Positions 46,759 through 59,077 of a stretch of DNA of 64,000 nucleotides are shown in pieces. The notes beneath the pieces were generated by a model. That model did not search any database. It was not told the DNA's origin and saw only the letters and a list, made by a program, of their open reading frames with translations. The first letter of the stretch is position 1; the number at the start of each line of letters is the position of its first letter. Source of the stretch: Fennellomyces sp. T-0311 (lineage: Eukaryota; Mucoromycota; Mucoromycetes; Mucorales; Lichtheimiaceae). The position numbers and the translations under genes were made by a program. The stretch spans positions 682,001-746,000 of the forward strand of contig JALLLT010000010.1 in NCBI GenBank assembly GCA_025266875.1, given 5' to 3'.

Positions 46759-49733
46759 ACAGTACTTTTAATAAAATGCACGTTTTTGTCAAATCGATGC
46801 CCGCTTTTGGGATTGCATTTAGCAGCATCACCAGGCAATGTGTGCAACGCACGCATTATAAGCATGCTCGAATTGAAAAATCTACAATTTTATTCTTCGG
46901 TACCGAGACTGAACACCACTCCTCTAGTATAATGCTACTCCTGTGTTATGCAGTTATCACGAGCATCGCAACCATAACCTCTTGTGTTATTGCTTGGCAC
47001 CAATGCTCATCAGTAGTATATATGGAATCCCCAAAAAAAAGAATGTAGACTAGCTGCACACGTGATAAGGATCCAATCGAAAGGCTCGCTAAACAAGGAA
47101 AAGGCAACTAGCAAGAGACTACAATGAATCCCCTACTTGCTTTTTATCAGACCCTTACTTTTTTTCATTAATCCTGGCCATCCTTCCAATTTAGGCCTTG
47201 CTTCCCAACAACAATGCTCTCACCTAATTCTGGGGTAATTGTAAGGGCAAGTCTTTGCTTATTTAGCAGCACATCTATACTTTTTATCCCAAAAGGTAAA
47301 ATGATTAGGAGCAATACCAGACACATGATGTTTTCAAAAGTGCGAGCTACTACTATGAAGCATCTGGATGCTTATCTAGGGGTTTCCAGGAACTGTGGGA
47401 GTTACAAAGGTCAGGTCTGCTGGATGCAAAATCTTCTGGGGCTGAACTAAATGGGGTAAAGTAACTATTAGGGAAGTACACTTTCTATTGCTTATCGGTA
47501 ATATAGCTCGTTAAGTTGCCAGCCGCTCACATCTCCTATGTATGCGAAATATGGCATAAATGTGAGCGCTTGGACTCATGCCGGTATCGTGGTTTTGAAT
47601 GACATATAAACCGTAACTTTGAATTTTAGTTACAAAGGATATGATATAATTACATCTATGTACTATGTAAATACTTCTTCGTTTGCGTAGTAGCTGAAAA
47701 CTAATAGCCACACATGTGTATGCAAATGTTTTATGATAATCAACGTGGTTATTAAGATAGATCTTCTCTGCTTACTTCTCACGTCTAATATGTAGATGTT
47801 ACCGTCAAGCATCATACCATCGGAACGTTCCTCTACAAGTACAAATGGAAGTGATCCAATCATGCCAATACAAAAGGCAAGGAAAGTGTGCAGTTCACCA
47901 CCACGTATAGTTTGGCTTAAAATAAGATATATTAGTAACATTGATGAGCATAACTATGGCATCGGTACTCCTATTCTTATCACTGAAAATCGTTACGAAC
48001 TATCATTATATACCTCTTGCTTGTCAATATTAACTATTGCTATAGCTACAAATTAGTACTTTTGTGTCGTGCTTGTAAAATCATTTTACAGCTGTCAATA
48101 TCTGATGTCATTAGTAGTTAGTCCAATGTGTCGTATCATACTGATATACAAAAGTCTTTAAACTCATTGCAGATCCACCCATACACAATGGGATGAGATC
48201 TTAAATACAGTGCACATTTTTAAGTGAAGCCTCTATATAGCACATATAGAGTAGATAGGAACTATCTAGTCGAACGACGATTGGGCAAATATCGCTGCTA
48301 GCTTATATGTGTATACAAGCGTAGGTTTCTTTGTGAATACGTACAAAAACTGGTTTCACAAACCAGCCTTACCACTATCAAATCCTGATGTCTTATCAAA
48401 TTAAATTTCTGCAAAAAAAAATCTTGCTTTTTTTATCATGCCAGTGTCAGCAGATATGTCCATGTATGAGCGATTATATTGTCCAAGCAGAAAAACAAAA
48501 TAGATATCGTATCCAAGGGATAAGACCTATATATCTTAGAAGTGATCACGATTAGATTGATTTCGTTCATTTTGTCACCTACAAAAACGATATTGTGACC
48601 ATTCTGTGGAACACATGAGCACAGAAGTCTCACGTGAACCGAGTAAATTAAAGTCAATACGACGCATGACAGTGAAGGGAAGTTATCACTTGATGCTGCA
48701 GCAGCCGATTGTTCGGTGCATTTGGTTATAACAAATAGCAGTCAATGTGACGGAAAACAGTTGTTCTAGAGCATCAGCCATGATATTTGTGGAGTGGCTA
48801 GGTTATCCCTTGCATAATCTATTAACACGAAGTGTTGCATTGCTTCTACTTTTCTTTTTCAGTGTGCATGATATCGTTAATATAGTGACAGAAAGAATAA
48901 TGCTTCACGTTTCATATTTCGTTCGCGTACATCTCGTTCAATCTAAGAAGTTACATTTCGAGAATCACACATTTTAAGCCCTTATCCGACAGTTGCAAAT
49001 TTATATTTTACATATCAGGTTTATTCAACCTCATCTTTACATATCACCGAATGTTAAGATTGATCTATAAGGTAGCGGCCGTATGCGTATACTCGATAAA
49101 AAGCCATTGTTTTACGATAATAAATGTTTTTAAAAAAATGTAAATAGCTAGATAGCCAAGTGGAGCACAAAATCCCAAATCCAAAGTATGTGTAACTTAG
49201 CCTTCCTGCACCGGGCAACTATAAAAAAAGGCTTTGCTTCTATAAGAAGAATGATCAGCTACGGGAAGGGTAGCAGCTTGTTGCACTACATTCGTCACAA
49301 GTGCTAGAAGTACGAACGGAAGACATAAAAAATCCCACGCTGGTGTATAAACGATGCATCTTTCTTGCGAAAGATGCAGCGAGTAGTTATGCCAAGCGAT
49401 AAAGGTTTCCAAGTTGAATCATTTATCAGATTTGTATGTGTATGTCACATTACAACATTACGTGCTCCATGTACCTACGGGTAGTTAGCCCATCCATGCT
49501 ACGCGACAATATCATCGATTTTTTCTCGCGGATAATGTACCACGCATGGGAATTTGATAGGTGCCGAATAGTTTAAGGGGAGGTGTACAGCAATGTGACA
49601 CATATCGACACGGAGGAATGACGTAAAAGGCTATTACACAAAGGATGCATATACCGCATCTTCCACCCGTTTTCTTTATTATAAGATTGGGGCGGGGGAT
49701 AAGAATAAGTTATTAGAGCTAAAATATACATGT
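46759..49733. other. 3-kb intergenic region
   Basis: AT-rich with no supportable gene. Frames at 47214-47450 (+), 47663-47941 (-) and 48747-48977 (+) have no recognisable motif. A perfect 8-bp inverted repeat (CTCTATAT and ATATAGAG around AGCAC, 48231-48251) is present but too short to interpret. No tRNA was seen. Confidence 0.45.
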
Positions 49734-50755
49734 TTAACCGAGCAAAGGTGCTTGCTCAGATTCAGTGCTGCGGCCCACCAACTTGAAGACGTAAGGGCGA
49801 GCAGGATACAAGAAACTGAAGATCGAGAAGGCAAATGCGGTCCTGTTATATAAACAAAAGTGAGCCAATCGGATCTTGTTATAACGCCCATTTAACTTAC
49901 CAGCGAATCCAAGCGTCATGCTGGTTGGTGAAGACGGCCAACAAACCAAGGGCAATCACGAAAGCGCTGGTGATGTCACCCTTCTGCTTCTTGTATTCGA
50001 CATAACCAATGGCAGTACCAGCAAGGAACAAAATGCCAATGATGACAAAGATGCGGCTCCAGACACCAGGGCCATCTTCCTTGACATGGGTGAAAGCCTG
50101 GAAGAAACCAACAACAGCAGAGAAGACGATCCATCCGTGCCAGAGAGAGAAGGGGGCATGGACCAAGATCTTATCCCACCATGTCGAAGCTGGGTAGTCC
50201 TTTGCAAGCTTGTCTACAAAATCATCGAATAAGTAAATTAAGGTGTGTGGGATATTTGATCGCTGTCCTTACAAAACACGAATGACACGGACGATGCCGT
50301 AAGAAGAACAAAGATGAATCCAATGATATAATGACCGTGTTTCTAAAAGGAGATTCGTGTGAGAAATCAGTAATGTTATTGAGAGAGAACAAGGCTACTT
50401 ACCACAAGAGCGAGCCAGGCAGCGTTGAGCAAGACTGAAATGACAAAGTGCCAGCCAACGCCATGGATGGCGGGCTCATGGGCATCCTCAAACCACTGGT
50501 AAATGACAAAACCGCCCAAGAGGATATGAATGACGGTCCAGACATACTCAATCCAGAACGCTATCGTTTTGCATGTCAGTAGGATGTGGTTGGTGCGCTT
50601 TTATAAAACTTACATGGAGTGATGTAGGTTTGACCGTCTGGGATATTTTCGTCATCCGGAGCGGGGCCAACAACAGAGTACACCGTCGTGGAGAGGAAGA
50701 ACAGGTAGACGAGAACGTTAACTACCTTCTGAAAGATATGGATCTTATTCGACAT
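49734..50755 (-). CDS. Polytopic membrane protein, possibly TspO/MBR-like (263 aa, 5 exons)
   Basis: Minus-strand exons 50755-50614, 50560-50403, 50342-50273, 50213-49901 and 49842-49734; introns of 53-60 nt, phases chain to one frame. About seven hydrophobic helices are visible, from VVNVLVYLFFLSTTVYSVV through IFVIIGILFLAGTAIGYVEY to AFAFSIFSFLYPARPYVFKL. The segment ILVHAPFSLWHGWIVFSAVV resembles the conserved PFxLYxGW motif of TspO/MBR-related proteins, but overall identity cannot be judged by eye. Function and membrane are unknown. The C-terminus (STESEQAPLLG) has an acidic dileucine-like EQAPLL signal seen in endosomal or vacuolar membrane proteins; that location is inference. Confidence 0.72.
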
Positions 50756-50830
50756 GGCGCGGGTGTGAAGAAGAAGCGAAAGAGACGCAAAGGAAAAACC
50801 TGGGCTGTTCAAGGAGCCCCTTATAAAGGA

Positions 50831-50838
50831 TTCTATTG
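50831..50838 (-). promoter_or_regulatory. Candidate TATA box of the polytopic membrane protein gene
   Basis: CTTTATAA on the minus strand about 80 bp upstream of the ATG at 50755. Spacing is similar to that of two other TATA boxes in the window. Confidence 0.4.
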
Positions 50839-53341
50839 CTGGTGTGAAAACTTTAACGCGGTCTGTTTGTACGACCCCAAATGCTGTCGTGATTAGATTA
50901 GCCCAAACTGACAAGTCAACAAGCGTATTTGTTTTTCGTTTCGAAACGGATATCATTAAGATGACGATCGACTGACATTACCGCGTTCGCAACTATACAG
51001 TAAAGAATGTTGATGTCGTTTGTTATCAGCAGCCGGCGTGCTTTATTTTCGTTCTCGTATGATGCAAGTTTAGGTTACTCAACATTGCGCCGACAAGCAG
51101 ACTGCGCGGGATGCTGCGACGCGACTTTTCCCGCTACTTCTAGCGTAGTCTGGTGACTATATGCAATGTAATGTACGGTTCTATGTTTCGGTATTTTAAG
51201 GTATGCTTGCATAGGGTCGAGCTTCGTAAAAGTAAAGGAAATGATAGCATGAAGATGTCCGTTTTCGGATTTAGCTTCTGTTCGGGAAAAGTGTCCCGAG
51301 TGCCGGTGTCCCGTTGCCATGGTGATACGGGCTACCAGGGTCGTTCGGAGCGAGTTTACGCTATTTTAGTTGTCTTAACATACCTCAGCATTGCCTCTTA
51401 ATACTTCTACGAAGAAGTAAACGGTTACCTTATGTATGGGGCCATGGGATCAGATTGCTTGAAATAGTAGATTTGTTTGTAAGTAGTGCCAACAAGTTCA
51501 ACGTTCCACTGTTTCATTGTGTACACATTGATTGCATCTACTGTTACACAGACGCCTGGAATCGGATTGATTTACGTATTTATACAGTAAAATGGTTCTA
51601 TAAGACCCGTTTTCGTTATTTCTGCTACGGGACACTATGGTGTCCGTTTACAAATCCATTTTTCTTATTCAGCAATCAATGTCGACTCCAATGAAGCTGA
51701 ACAGGATAAAAATTAGTATAATCTGACGGGTACCTCATAAATACGTATATAGGCAGTTGATGTTGAAAATCATTTTAGGACGTCAATTTCCGAGTCCAAC
51801 GTCGATAGATCGATACGCAGACCCTTGCAGGGATTAGCTTCCTAAATCTATAGAGCTGTCCTGTCTCCACGGTACTTATATTCCTAACTTTATTTGTGTC
51901 GTTGTCTCTTGAACGGCCTCCCATAAGACATATAAAGTTTTTGATCGCGTGCAGAACTGGGCTGATGGTGACCTTTCTTGCCATACTTACATACAATTAA
52001 TAAGCATCTCAAACCATTCTGTCTGGTGTGATCTCAGGGAAATTTAGTTATTAGCAAAAATATATCGATTCCATTGGGATGCCGGGAATAGGACAAGCAG
52101 CGTTAGCTTCGGCTAGTACTTCATCCTGCAGTTTGAAATGCTACCATGAAAGAAATTGACCATCTTTTCTGGATTTGTTCTCAGTAGGTACAGTCGATTG
52201 CATATCAGAAGCTACATTGACACGCCGGGTATGATACGTATGCGAGGATGATGTCAGTTATTTTGCTGGCTGGATCTTAATCAGGCAATCTACACCTACC
52301 GCTTTTGCTCAGCTACCAAATTATGCGTTACTAGGTTTTTTTTGCTTTTACGCAGTGCATAACGGCGAATGTCAAAATCCAAAGCGATTCAACGTCGATA
52401 ATTATCATCAACGATGAAATGGAAGGTATAGCAATACAATTGATAATCCTGCGTCAGACAGTGATGATAATGCCGAAACGATTCAACACGCAACAACAAT
52501 GCTGAATGAACTTGATGAAATGCGCGTCCATCTGTTCACCATTTGTGCCCGAGCGTTAGGTAAACAAGCTAGGTTTGATAAAACAATAGGAGACGCATCC
52601 AAAGCTGCTGACATGTACCGTCACGTCAGAGCAGCTATATATCGTCGCTAGTGTGGTGAAACAACCACAGATGATAATAATAGAAGGTATCTCGTATCGG
52701 ATAACACATGCCGGTTCAACATTATGACGAAGTGCACTTGTATAGTAAATTGTCTACACGGATTGAGGATTACACCGTATGAACGAATGTGATAAACTCA
52801 ACAGGTCATGGAATTGACTCCAAAATAGCAATGCGGCCATTACACCACAGGGCAAATGTCAAAGGCATCCTCAGATCCGCACGATCAGAACAAAAGAAAG
52901 GATCCTATACATCCTTTATCCATTCAGGCAATTCCGAAGACGAAGCGCTATCTAAACTGCCATCGCTGATTCAATACGCAAAAAGATATAAAGCATAGAG
53001 CGTTGCATTCAATAAACCATACCCAAAACTTTAAAGGTACTTTTATAAATCTCTTATTCTTTGTACCGTTGTTTCACTTCAGCTAGTACATGTTATCGGC
53101 TCTTACAAAGCAGCTTACCATCAGAGAAGTTCCCGATGGCCAAGGGGGGCAAAGGAGGGCCGAGGATGGCTTAAATTTTACATTTGGCTGACCCCCACCG
53201 GGCGATGACTAGAATGGCTTTTGAGCCTTTCGCAAAGGCCAGAATTCCTTTCTTACCTTTGAGACGCCTTTGGATTGTCTTTATATCGGCTCTGGCATAC
53301 CTTTTCATCGGCTCAAAATTCAGTCGAAACACAGCGTAAAG
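50839..53341. other. 2.5-kb intergenic region with decayed coding-like fragments
   Basis: No intact gene. Around 52,430-52,650 the plus strand reads like protein (for example DEMRVHLFTICARALGKQAR) before stops, and 52789-52998 gives another short piece (SEQKKGSYTSFIHSGNSEDE). They may be parts of one degraded gene. From about 53,130 the base composition changes to GC-richer sequence leading into the tandem array. Confidence 0.4.
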
Positions 53342-53517
53342 CCTTTCTATAGACCATCGAACGTCTCTCTGGAGACTGTTGAATGTCCTTCTGCAGACTA
53401 TCGAATGCCTCCTTGAAGGCCATTTAGTGTCTTTCTATAGACCGTCGAATGCTTCTCTGAAGACTTTTGAATGTCTCTGTATAGTCAATCACCTGTCTTT
53501 CCATAGACGATTAAATG
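53342..53517. repeat. 22-bp tandem repeat, eight degenerate copies
   Basis: Eight consecutive 22-bp units start at 53342, 53364, 53386, 53408, 53430, 53452, 53474 and 53496. The consensus is close to TCTTTCTATAGACCGTCGAATG; best conserved are the TCT, the central AGAC and the terminal (G/A)AATG. There are no spacers, so this is not a CRISPR array. It lies about 110 bp past the stop of the unknown gene and may be a subterminal repeat block of the transposon region. Confidence 0.85.
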
Positions 53518-53630
53518 CCTTTGCAACGCCTTACAGGTGCATTATTGATACATGAACAGCTTTTGATAAGAAACAACTGTTAATTACATAATTGCCGCCA
53601 TGAAAAAAAAAACGTTTATTCGTTTGAATT

Positions 53631-54809
53631 TTAATCATCAAAAAATGAATCTATTATTGCCTCTTTGTCCCCGCGAAATCCTCCCGTGCCCGTAAACACG
53701 GCATCTGTCACGTATGACTCCGTTTGTTCCCAGTCAATTTGTTGCTTTGACCCGTCGCTCTTTATCAGGGCATGGTATATAATAGCCCAGTCCGAGTTAC
53801 AAGAGAAGTCCTGCCTGTAACCCGGGCGACTGGGATCATTTGCCCCAGATGCCACGCGATAGTACATCTGTATATATAAGGTAAGACTGAAGTAAAAATA
53901 TATATTAGTTATGAAATTACCGCTAGGCCGACGAGAACAATAATCTCGCGCGTGATACGCGTTATGGTTTTTGGCAGCCTTGGTCTGCCAGATGTTTCGC
54001 AAAACATCACCTTCTTGATGCAATCAATAAGTGCATCACTTTGGAACTTCTGGCCGTTGCTGCTGTACCCTCGGCGGAGGAACCTGTGAGATATACCATA
54101 TGAGCAATTGTATATATCCAAGCGGCATATTGTACTCACCTCTGCTTCTCCAGCAACTCCGTGTAGTACTCCTTGTTGCGGTTACCCGGGATGGTAACAG
54201 CATCGATTGTAAAATCGAAGCCAAAGAACGAGTACGTGTCCAAAAACTCACGGACACTGTTGTGCATAGCCGTGCGGCGTGCACCAATGACTGTTGTATA
54301 CTGCTCAAATGTACTGTAAGGATATGGAAATTAATTGTCAACAATCGTTAAGCTTACGGCAGTCACTAGGTTCTGGGATATCGTGTAATGAACCAGCTCG
54401 CCCTGCTGGACCCCATTGATTTTCATAACCAAGTCCAGTACACGCCGGCTTGTTTCTTTGTACGCGTCGCGCAAGGGAAAAGCATTGAGTAAATAACTGT
54501 CAAGAGCTGAAAGCTTAACGAAGTCATGCTCCTTGGTGGAATCACGTTCAATCTTCAGCTCAATCCTATAAATCAATTTAATAATTAAGAAACAGTAGGC
54601 GGAGGTGGTACAATTATTTACGAGTGCTTCTTCAATTGGCTTTTGTCTAGAACTGGTTCTTCTGTTTCTGCACGCGAGTTCCTTTGAGCGGTACGCTCGT
54701 ACATGGCCTGCTTTTTGGATACGTGCTCTGTCGTATGGTTGTCGCTGTCGCTTTCTTCGTCCGCATTGGAGTAAAAAAAAGATTTCTGTCGCTTCAAAGT
54801 GCCCGTCAT
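53631..54809 (-). CDS. Unknown protein beside the Plavaka transposase (318 aa, 5 exons)
   Basis: Minus-strand exons 54809-54622, 54565-54358, 54300-54140, 54083-53921 and 53867-53631; phases agree and no stop interrupts. I do not recognise the family. The first 60 residues are polar and probably disordered (SNADEESDSDNHTTEHVSKK). A folded part follows: FVKLSALDSYLLNAFPLRDA, RRTAMHNSVREFLDTYSFFG, RFLRRGYSSNGQKFQSDALI and YYRVASGANDPSRPGYRQDF. The end is acidic. It is divergent to the transposase 640 bp away and next to a tandem array, so it may be the element's accessory gene. It shares no obvious sequence with the accessory protein of the CACTA-like element. Exon 3 uses the second CAG acceptor; the first would shift the frame. 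Confidence 0.65.
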
Positions 54810-55449
54810 GTTGATGAAAATGAAAAAGAAAAGATGCTTAGGATGAGATAATTCAGCTAGGTATTTTAATAGATTACACTGGAATGTGAGTAGCTCAAGA
54901 ATGTGCTATGCGTTACACAGTCTGTACCCCCTGATTATGAATGTCCCGTGTTTAACCACCCATCCATACAAGCTTCACAGTGTTGTCATATGTCACTCTA
55001 ACTCAACGACTCACTCCTTGAAGCAGCTTTATAGTTCGCTTTCACTTACCGGCCAGAAACGTTTAGCATTATAACAATATACTAAAATTGGTACTCAGTG
55101 ATATGTGTAATGCAAGGCTGCATAAGTGTAAATGATGTCTGTGGTTTCATGCATAATCGGCAATTAAGGAGGTACATTAATTTTTGCTCGGTTGTCCGTG
55201 TGAATACGTACAGGTACCTACCTGCTGTTTCAGTCGGTATCATATATTGAGCGGCTGCAGAAAAAAACGTGTAAAAGGATAAATGCACATATTGCCACAC
55301 ATGTTATTTAGGTAGATTTTTTTTAATTATCCTCGTGCATAGCAATTTGCGTGTCGCATTTGGATCATTACATGCTTTACATTTGTGTGAACGTTTATAT
55401 TTTCTTATTACCTGTATACGCCAATCAGTAATCAATCGAAGAACGAATA
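54810..55449. other. Central region between divergent genes of the Plavaka region
   Basis: 640 bp, AT-rich, with no gene. It must contain both promoters. Unlike the CACTA-like element it shows no obvious direct-repeat array. Confidence 0.45.
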
Positions 55450-58400
55450 ATGACAAGCGGTCCATGTCCATTTGACAGATGTGGCTACAAACCATACAAG
55501 AATGTGCAGTCTCATATCCAACGTGCACATCCAAATGAACCGTTACCCGACAGAATTTTTACCGAATCTGTATGATTAATTGCAATAATCATACTTACAG
55601 CTTATGTAACTAACTCTAGGTTGCTTGATTTCGCCAAAATCAGGTGGGAACTAGACAATTAGGTTCGCGTAAACGCCCTCCCCAATCTGACAATAGCGAA
55701 GAGCCTTCTCAAAGTGAAGAGATACGGGAGACCCAAAAAAACAGCTTGCGTGAAGGTTAGTAGGGCTTCACTTTAAACATTTTAGTGATTGAAATGCGGT
55801 CGTATACATATAGAAAAGAGCTTTGAGTCACCAAAGGATTACGGTGAATTTATTGTCGAAGATCTTCATAAATTTAATGCATTGGAAAAAGCTATAATCA
55901 GGTTCACTCTTGATAATGAGCTGTCACATATTCAATACGAGCGGTACGTAATATGACTGTACTAGCATTAAACGATGGATTTATGCTGAGATATTTCAAC
56001 ATAGGCTTGTTTGTATTCTAGAGCGTGCGCGGAGAAGCGAAGAAGTGATTTCATGTAGGACATGGGAGACTGTAAGAGAAAGGGCCAAGGAAACAGTTAA
56101 AAAACAGAATCTTGTGAGTAGCAAGCAATAATTAAAGAATTTTCGCTCACTAAGTTTTGCAGGATTTCAAGGAATACGCAATCGATGTAAACACAGTCAA
56201 AGACTTCCCTGAAAACAAACAGCTTTTGTTTCAGTCTTCGATCGGGAAGCAACCCACTTTATATTATCGCGACATTTTTGACGTGTCTGAGAGCATATTT
56301 AGTGATCCAAGTTTTCAAAACCATATTGTTTTGACGCCATCAAAACTATACCGAGGAGATGAGCGTGTATATACCGAGATACATACTGGAGATTGGTGGA
56401 ACAATGCGCAGGTAAAATTTCTACCCCGCGATATGAAATGCTTTACAGTTTTGCCTTGATACAAATAGTCTAATAGCAAGGCGTTACTATTGACTATATA
56501 GGAAGAGATCGGAAAGGATAAAGTTGTCTTGTCCATAATGCTGTCATCGGATCAAACTGTGATCTGGGAAAATCAGCGCTATAAAGCTTGGCCGGTGTAT
56601 ATTAAGCTCGGTGGGTTAAGGCTTACATTTGCACTTCAAACTCATAAAAATATTGCATGTAGGAAACGTACCAATGTCGATTCGTAACAAGTACAGCTCT
56701 AGATCTGCTCGTACGCTCGCTTATCTTCCAATTATTGAATCGAAGGCGTACGGCAAATCGGATTGGTTCCGCATTGCAAAGAAAGCAATATTCCATCATG
56801 CAATGTCCGTTATATTGGAGCCTTTCACCAAGAAAAACGAGTAAGCGTACGATATATAATTTATACTCTTGTGAACTAACAAGTTTATAAAAGATTTCTG
56901 ATGCGTGGTCCAATGAACTTGCTCTATAATTGCGTTCCATTCCTCGCAGCGTATACCGCTGATTATCCTGAACAGTGAGTTCGAAATATGTATAGAAAAA
57001 AAACAGGAATAGCATTAACGAGTGCCGGTAAAGGTGCTTACTTGCAACAACTCGCCAAGGCGACAGTACTAAATGTCCCTGTCCTCGGTGTACCATAACA
57101 AAGGACTTGCTGCATGATCCTTCCTCAAAGCATCCATGTGCTAAACCTCGAACTAACAAGGATTCGAAAGAACTGTATTGGGAGGTAAAAGGCGCACCGA
57201 ATAAAAGTAAGGCAGAGGACATCTGTAAAGAGCATTCGATACATCCAGTATATGTGAGTACTTTTACAAACGTCTCCATTTGTAATGCATATATATAACA
57301 ACCAATTAACGAACGCGACATGGGCGGCTAGAATGCATTTTGGGACTTGCCACGATTTGACATACATTCAGCATTACTAGCAGATGACTTGCACCAGCTA
57401 GGAGGTGTTCTTGGTGATCACCTTATGAGCTTTATCGAGGAACTTATAGTCAATGAGCATGGAAATGAGGCATTGGACACGGTTACTGCACGGTAACTTG
57501 AAATGTTTCCGCTCTATTGAATACGTCCTTTATTAATTATTATGTGACAAAGGGCGAGAAACCTACCAAGATATCGTGGTTTACGACATTTCGAGAACGG
57601 TATTTTGCCATCATGCTTAAAAAATGCGACATATCACGAACTTGTTGATTGTATGAAGGTGATAGCAAAGCAGTATTGGCTCCTCTAATCAACACTTGTA
57701 TCTAACTGTGTGTTTTTATTCATACGATAGTGCCTGCTACCTTGCGTCTACGATTTAATCCCATCGCAGGCAGCAATGTGCTTTAGATACTTCATTGACT
57801 TTTGGTTTCTAGCAGCGGCAAAAGAACATGATGAAACATCGCTGACTTTTATGGAAGAAACTTTGGAGAACTATGTTCAGTCTAGCTCTATATTCATTCC
57901 TTTGTCACCGGTGAGTTGTAAAAAGCGGATATAAGAAACAATAGTAGAGCATAGCGCTTATACTAACGTATAAACATAACCTATTGAACATTTTAGACTG
58001 GTCTCAACTTCCCGAAGCAGCATGCACTTTCCAAATATGTCGGTGACATTCGCGAAAAAGGAATAATTTGTAACTACAGTACAACACAAACCGAAAATCA
58101 GCATAAGTTCGACGCGAAAAAGCCAGCAAAACGAACAAACAGGCAACGCTCCACTTTCACAGGACAAGTCAGTGAACATATTTTTTAGATTTATGTAGTT
58201 GAAGGATCTTTACTTAAACAGCATGAGATAAGGCGGTAGAATTCATAAGCGTTCGTGACGCACTTCTGGTGATGACGAGCTCTACCAAACCTTTTTCTGA
58301 CACCAGCAAGTTTTCGAATCGAATAACAGAGCACAAGTTTATGTCTCCGGACAACGGCGAAACAACAATAGATTCCCTATCGGAAAACAATCTATACAAA

Positions 58401-59077
58401 GATTTAGAATCTATAATCGAAGGATACATCGATGATGTGAAATTGAATAGGCTAGGACGAAAGAAGCGTTATAATATGCCAAGAGTGGAAGTAAAAAAGG
58501 TAGATCATCAATGCACACACTGTTCAAAGCATCTTCCCAGTAAACATACAACTAATTTCGTACATTATAGGTTAAAGTGTTCAAAGAGCTACGCGTGTAC
58601 GACTATGACGATGAAGGGGACTGTTACGAGGATATCATCCGAGCAAATCTTAACTACCGCCAAAGTGTCCGGATGGATTTCGTTCTTTATAGGATTGAGG
58701 ACGATAACGATGCCCCTATTCGTGTTGGACAGGCACTTATGTTTTTCAAGATGGATTACGGCGAAGAGGAATTAGATCTGGCACTCATACAAGACTATCC
58801 ATTTAAAGCGGTACGCCATCCAACCGGTTCTCCTGTACTTCAATCTCCGCACTCGAGATACAAGGGGAATCGAAATGTTATCGATGCGGACCGGATTGAA
58901 AGGGCAGCATATGTGGTTCCTGATTATAGGACAGAAACATCTTCACCTGGACAGTACGAGCAATATTTGCTGGTACAGGACATAGATCAAGATTGCTGGC
59001 GACGATTCGCTACCAATCTGCCCAAGAAACGTGGTCGACCACCAAAAGATACTGCCAATCGTAACGATCGACAATAG
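55450..59077 (+). CDS. Plavaka-type transposase, 899 aa, 15 exons, apparently intact
   Basis: Exons: 55450-55569, 55644-55755, 55814-55943, 56005-56113, 56163-56411, 56502-56610, 56663-56840, 56894-56974, 57034-57253, 57332-57492, 57553-57658, 57731-57910, 57997-58167, 58233-58499, 58571-59077. The summed frame has no stop. A C2H2 finger opens the protein (CPFDRCGYKPYKNVQSHIQR, residues 6-25). The transposase core matches Plavaka elements (CMC superfamily): VYTEIHTGDWWNNAQ, LSIMLSSDQTVIWE, AWPVYIKLGNVPMSIR, ARTLAYLPI, TADYPEQ, KCPCPRC, FWDLPRFDIHSALLADDLHQ and RGLRHFENGI. A later part reads LNFPKQHALSKYVGDIREKG. The C-terminus has an AT-hook-like PKKRGRPPK. It would cut and move the element. 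Fourteen introns is very many for a transposase. Confidence 0.82.

Larger units (their letters stand above)
53631..59077. mobile_element. Plavaka-type transposon region, two divergent genes, ends not resolved
   Basis: A Plavaka-like transposase (+) and an unknown multi-exon gene (-) are transcribed away from a 640-bp central region, the same layout as the complete element at 30.6-35.7 kb. The span given covers only the genes. I could not find clear terminal inverted repeats or a target duplication. Flanks near 53,270 and 59,280 share a weak inverted similarity (CCAGAG...AAAGACAAT), which might mark the subterminal zones. Whether the minus-strand gene belongs to the same element is inference. 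Confidence 0.55.

Noticed and set aside
53342..53517. CRISPR-like array
   Set aside because: Units are contiguous without unique spacers and the sequence is from a eukaryote; it is a minisatellite.
54301..54357. Frameshift in the unknown gene next to the Plavaka transposase
   Set aside because: Using the second CAG acceptor (exon starting at 54300) removes the stop and keeps the frame, so no mutation is needed.
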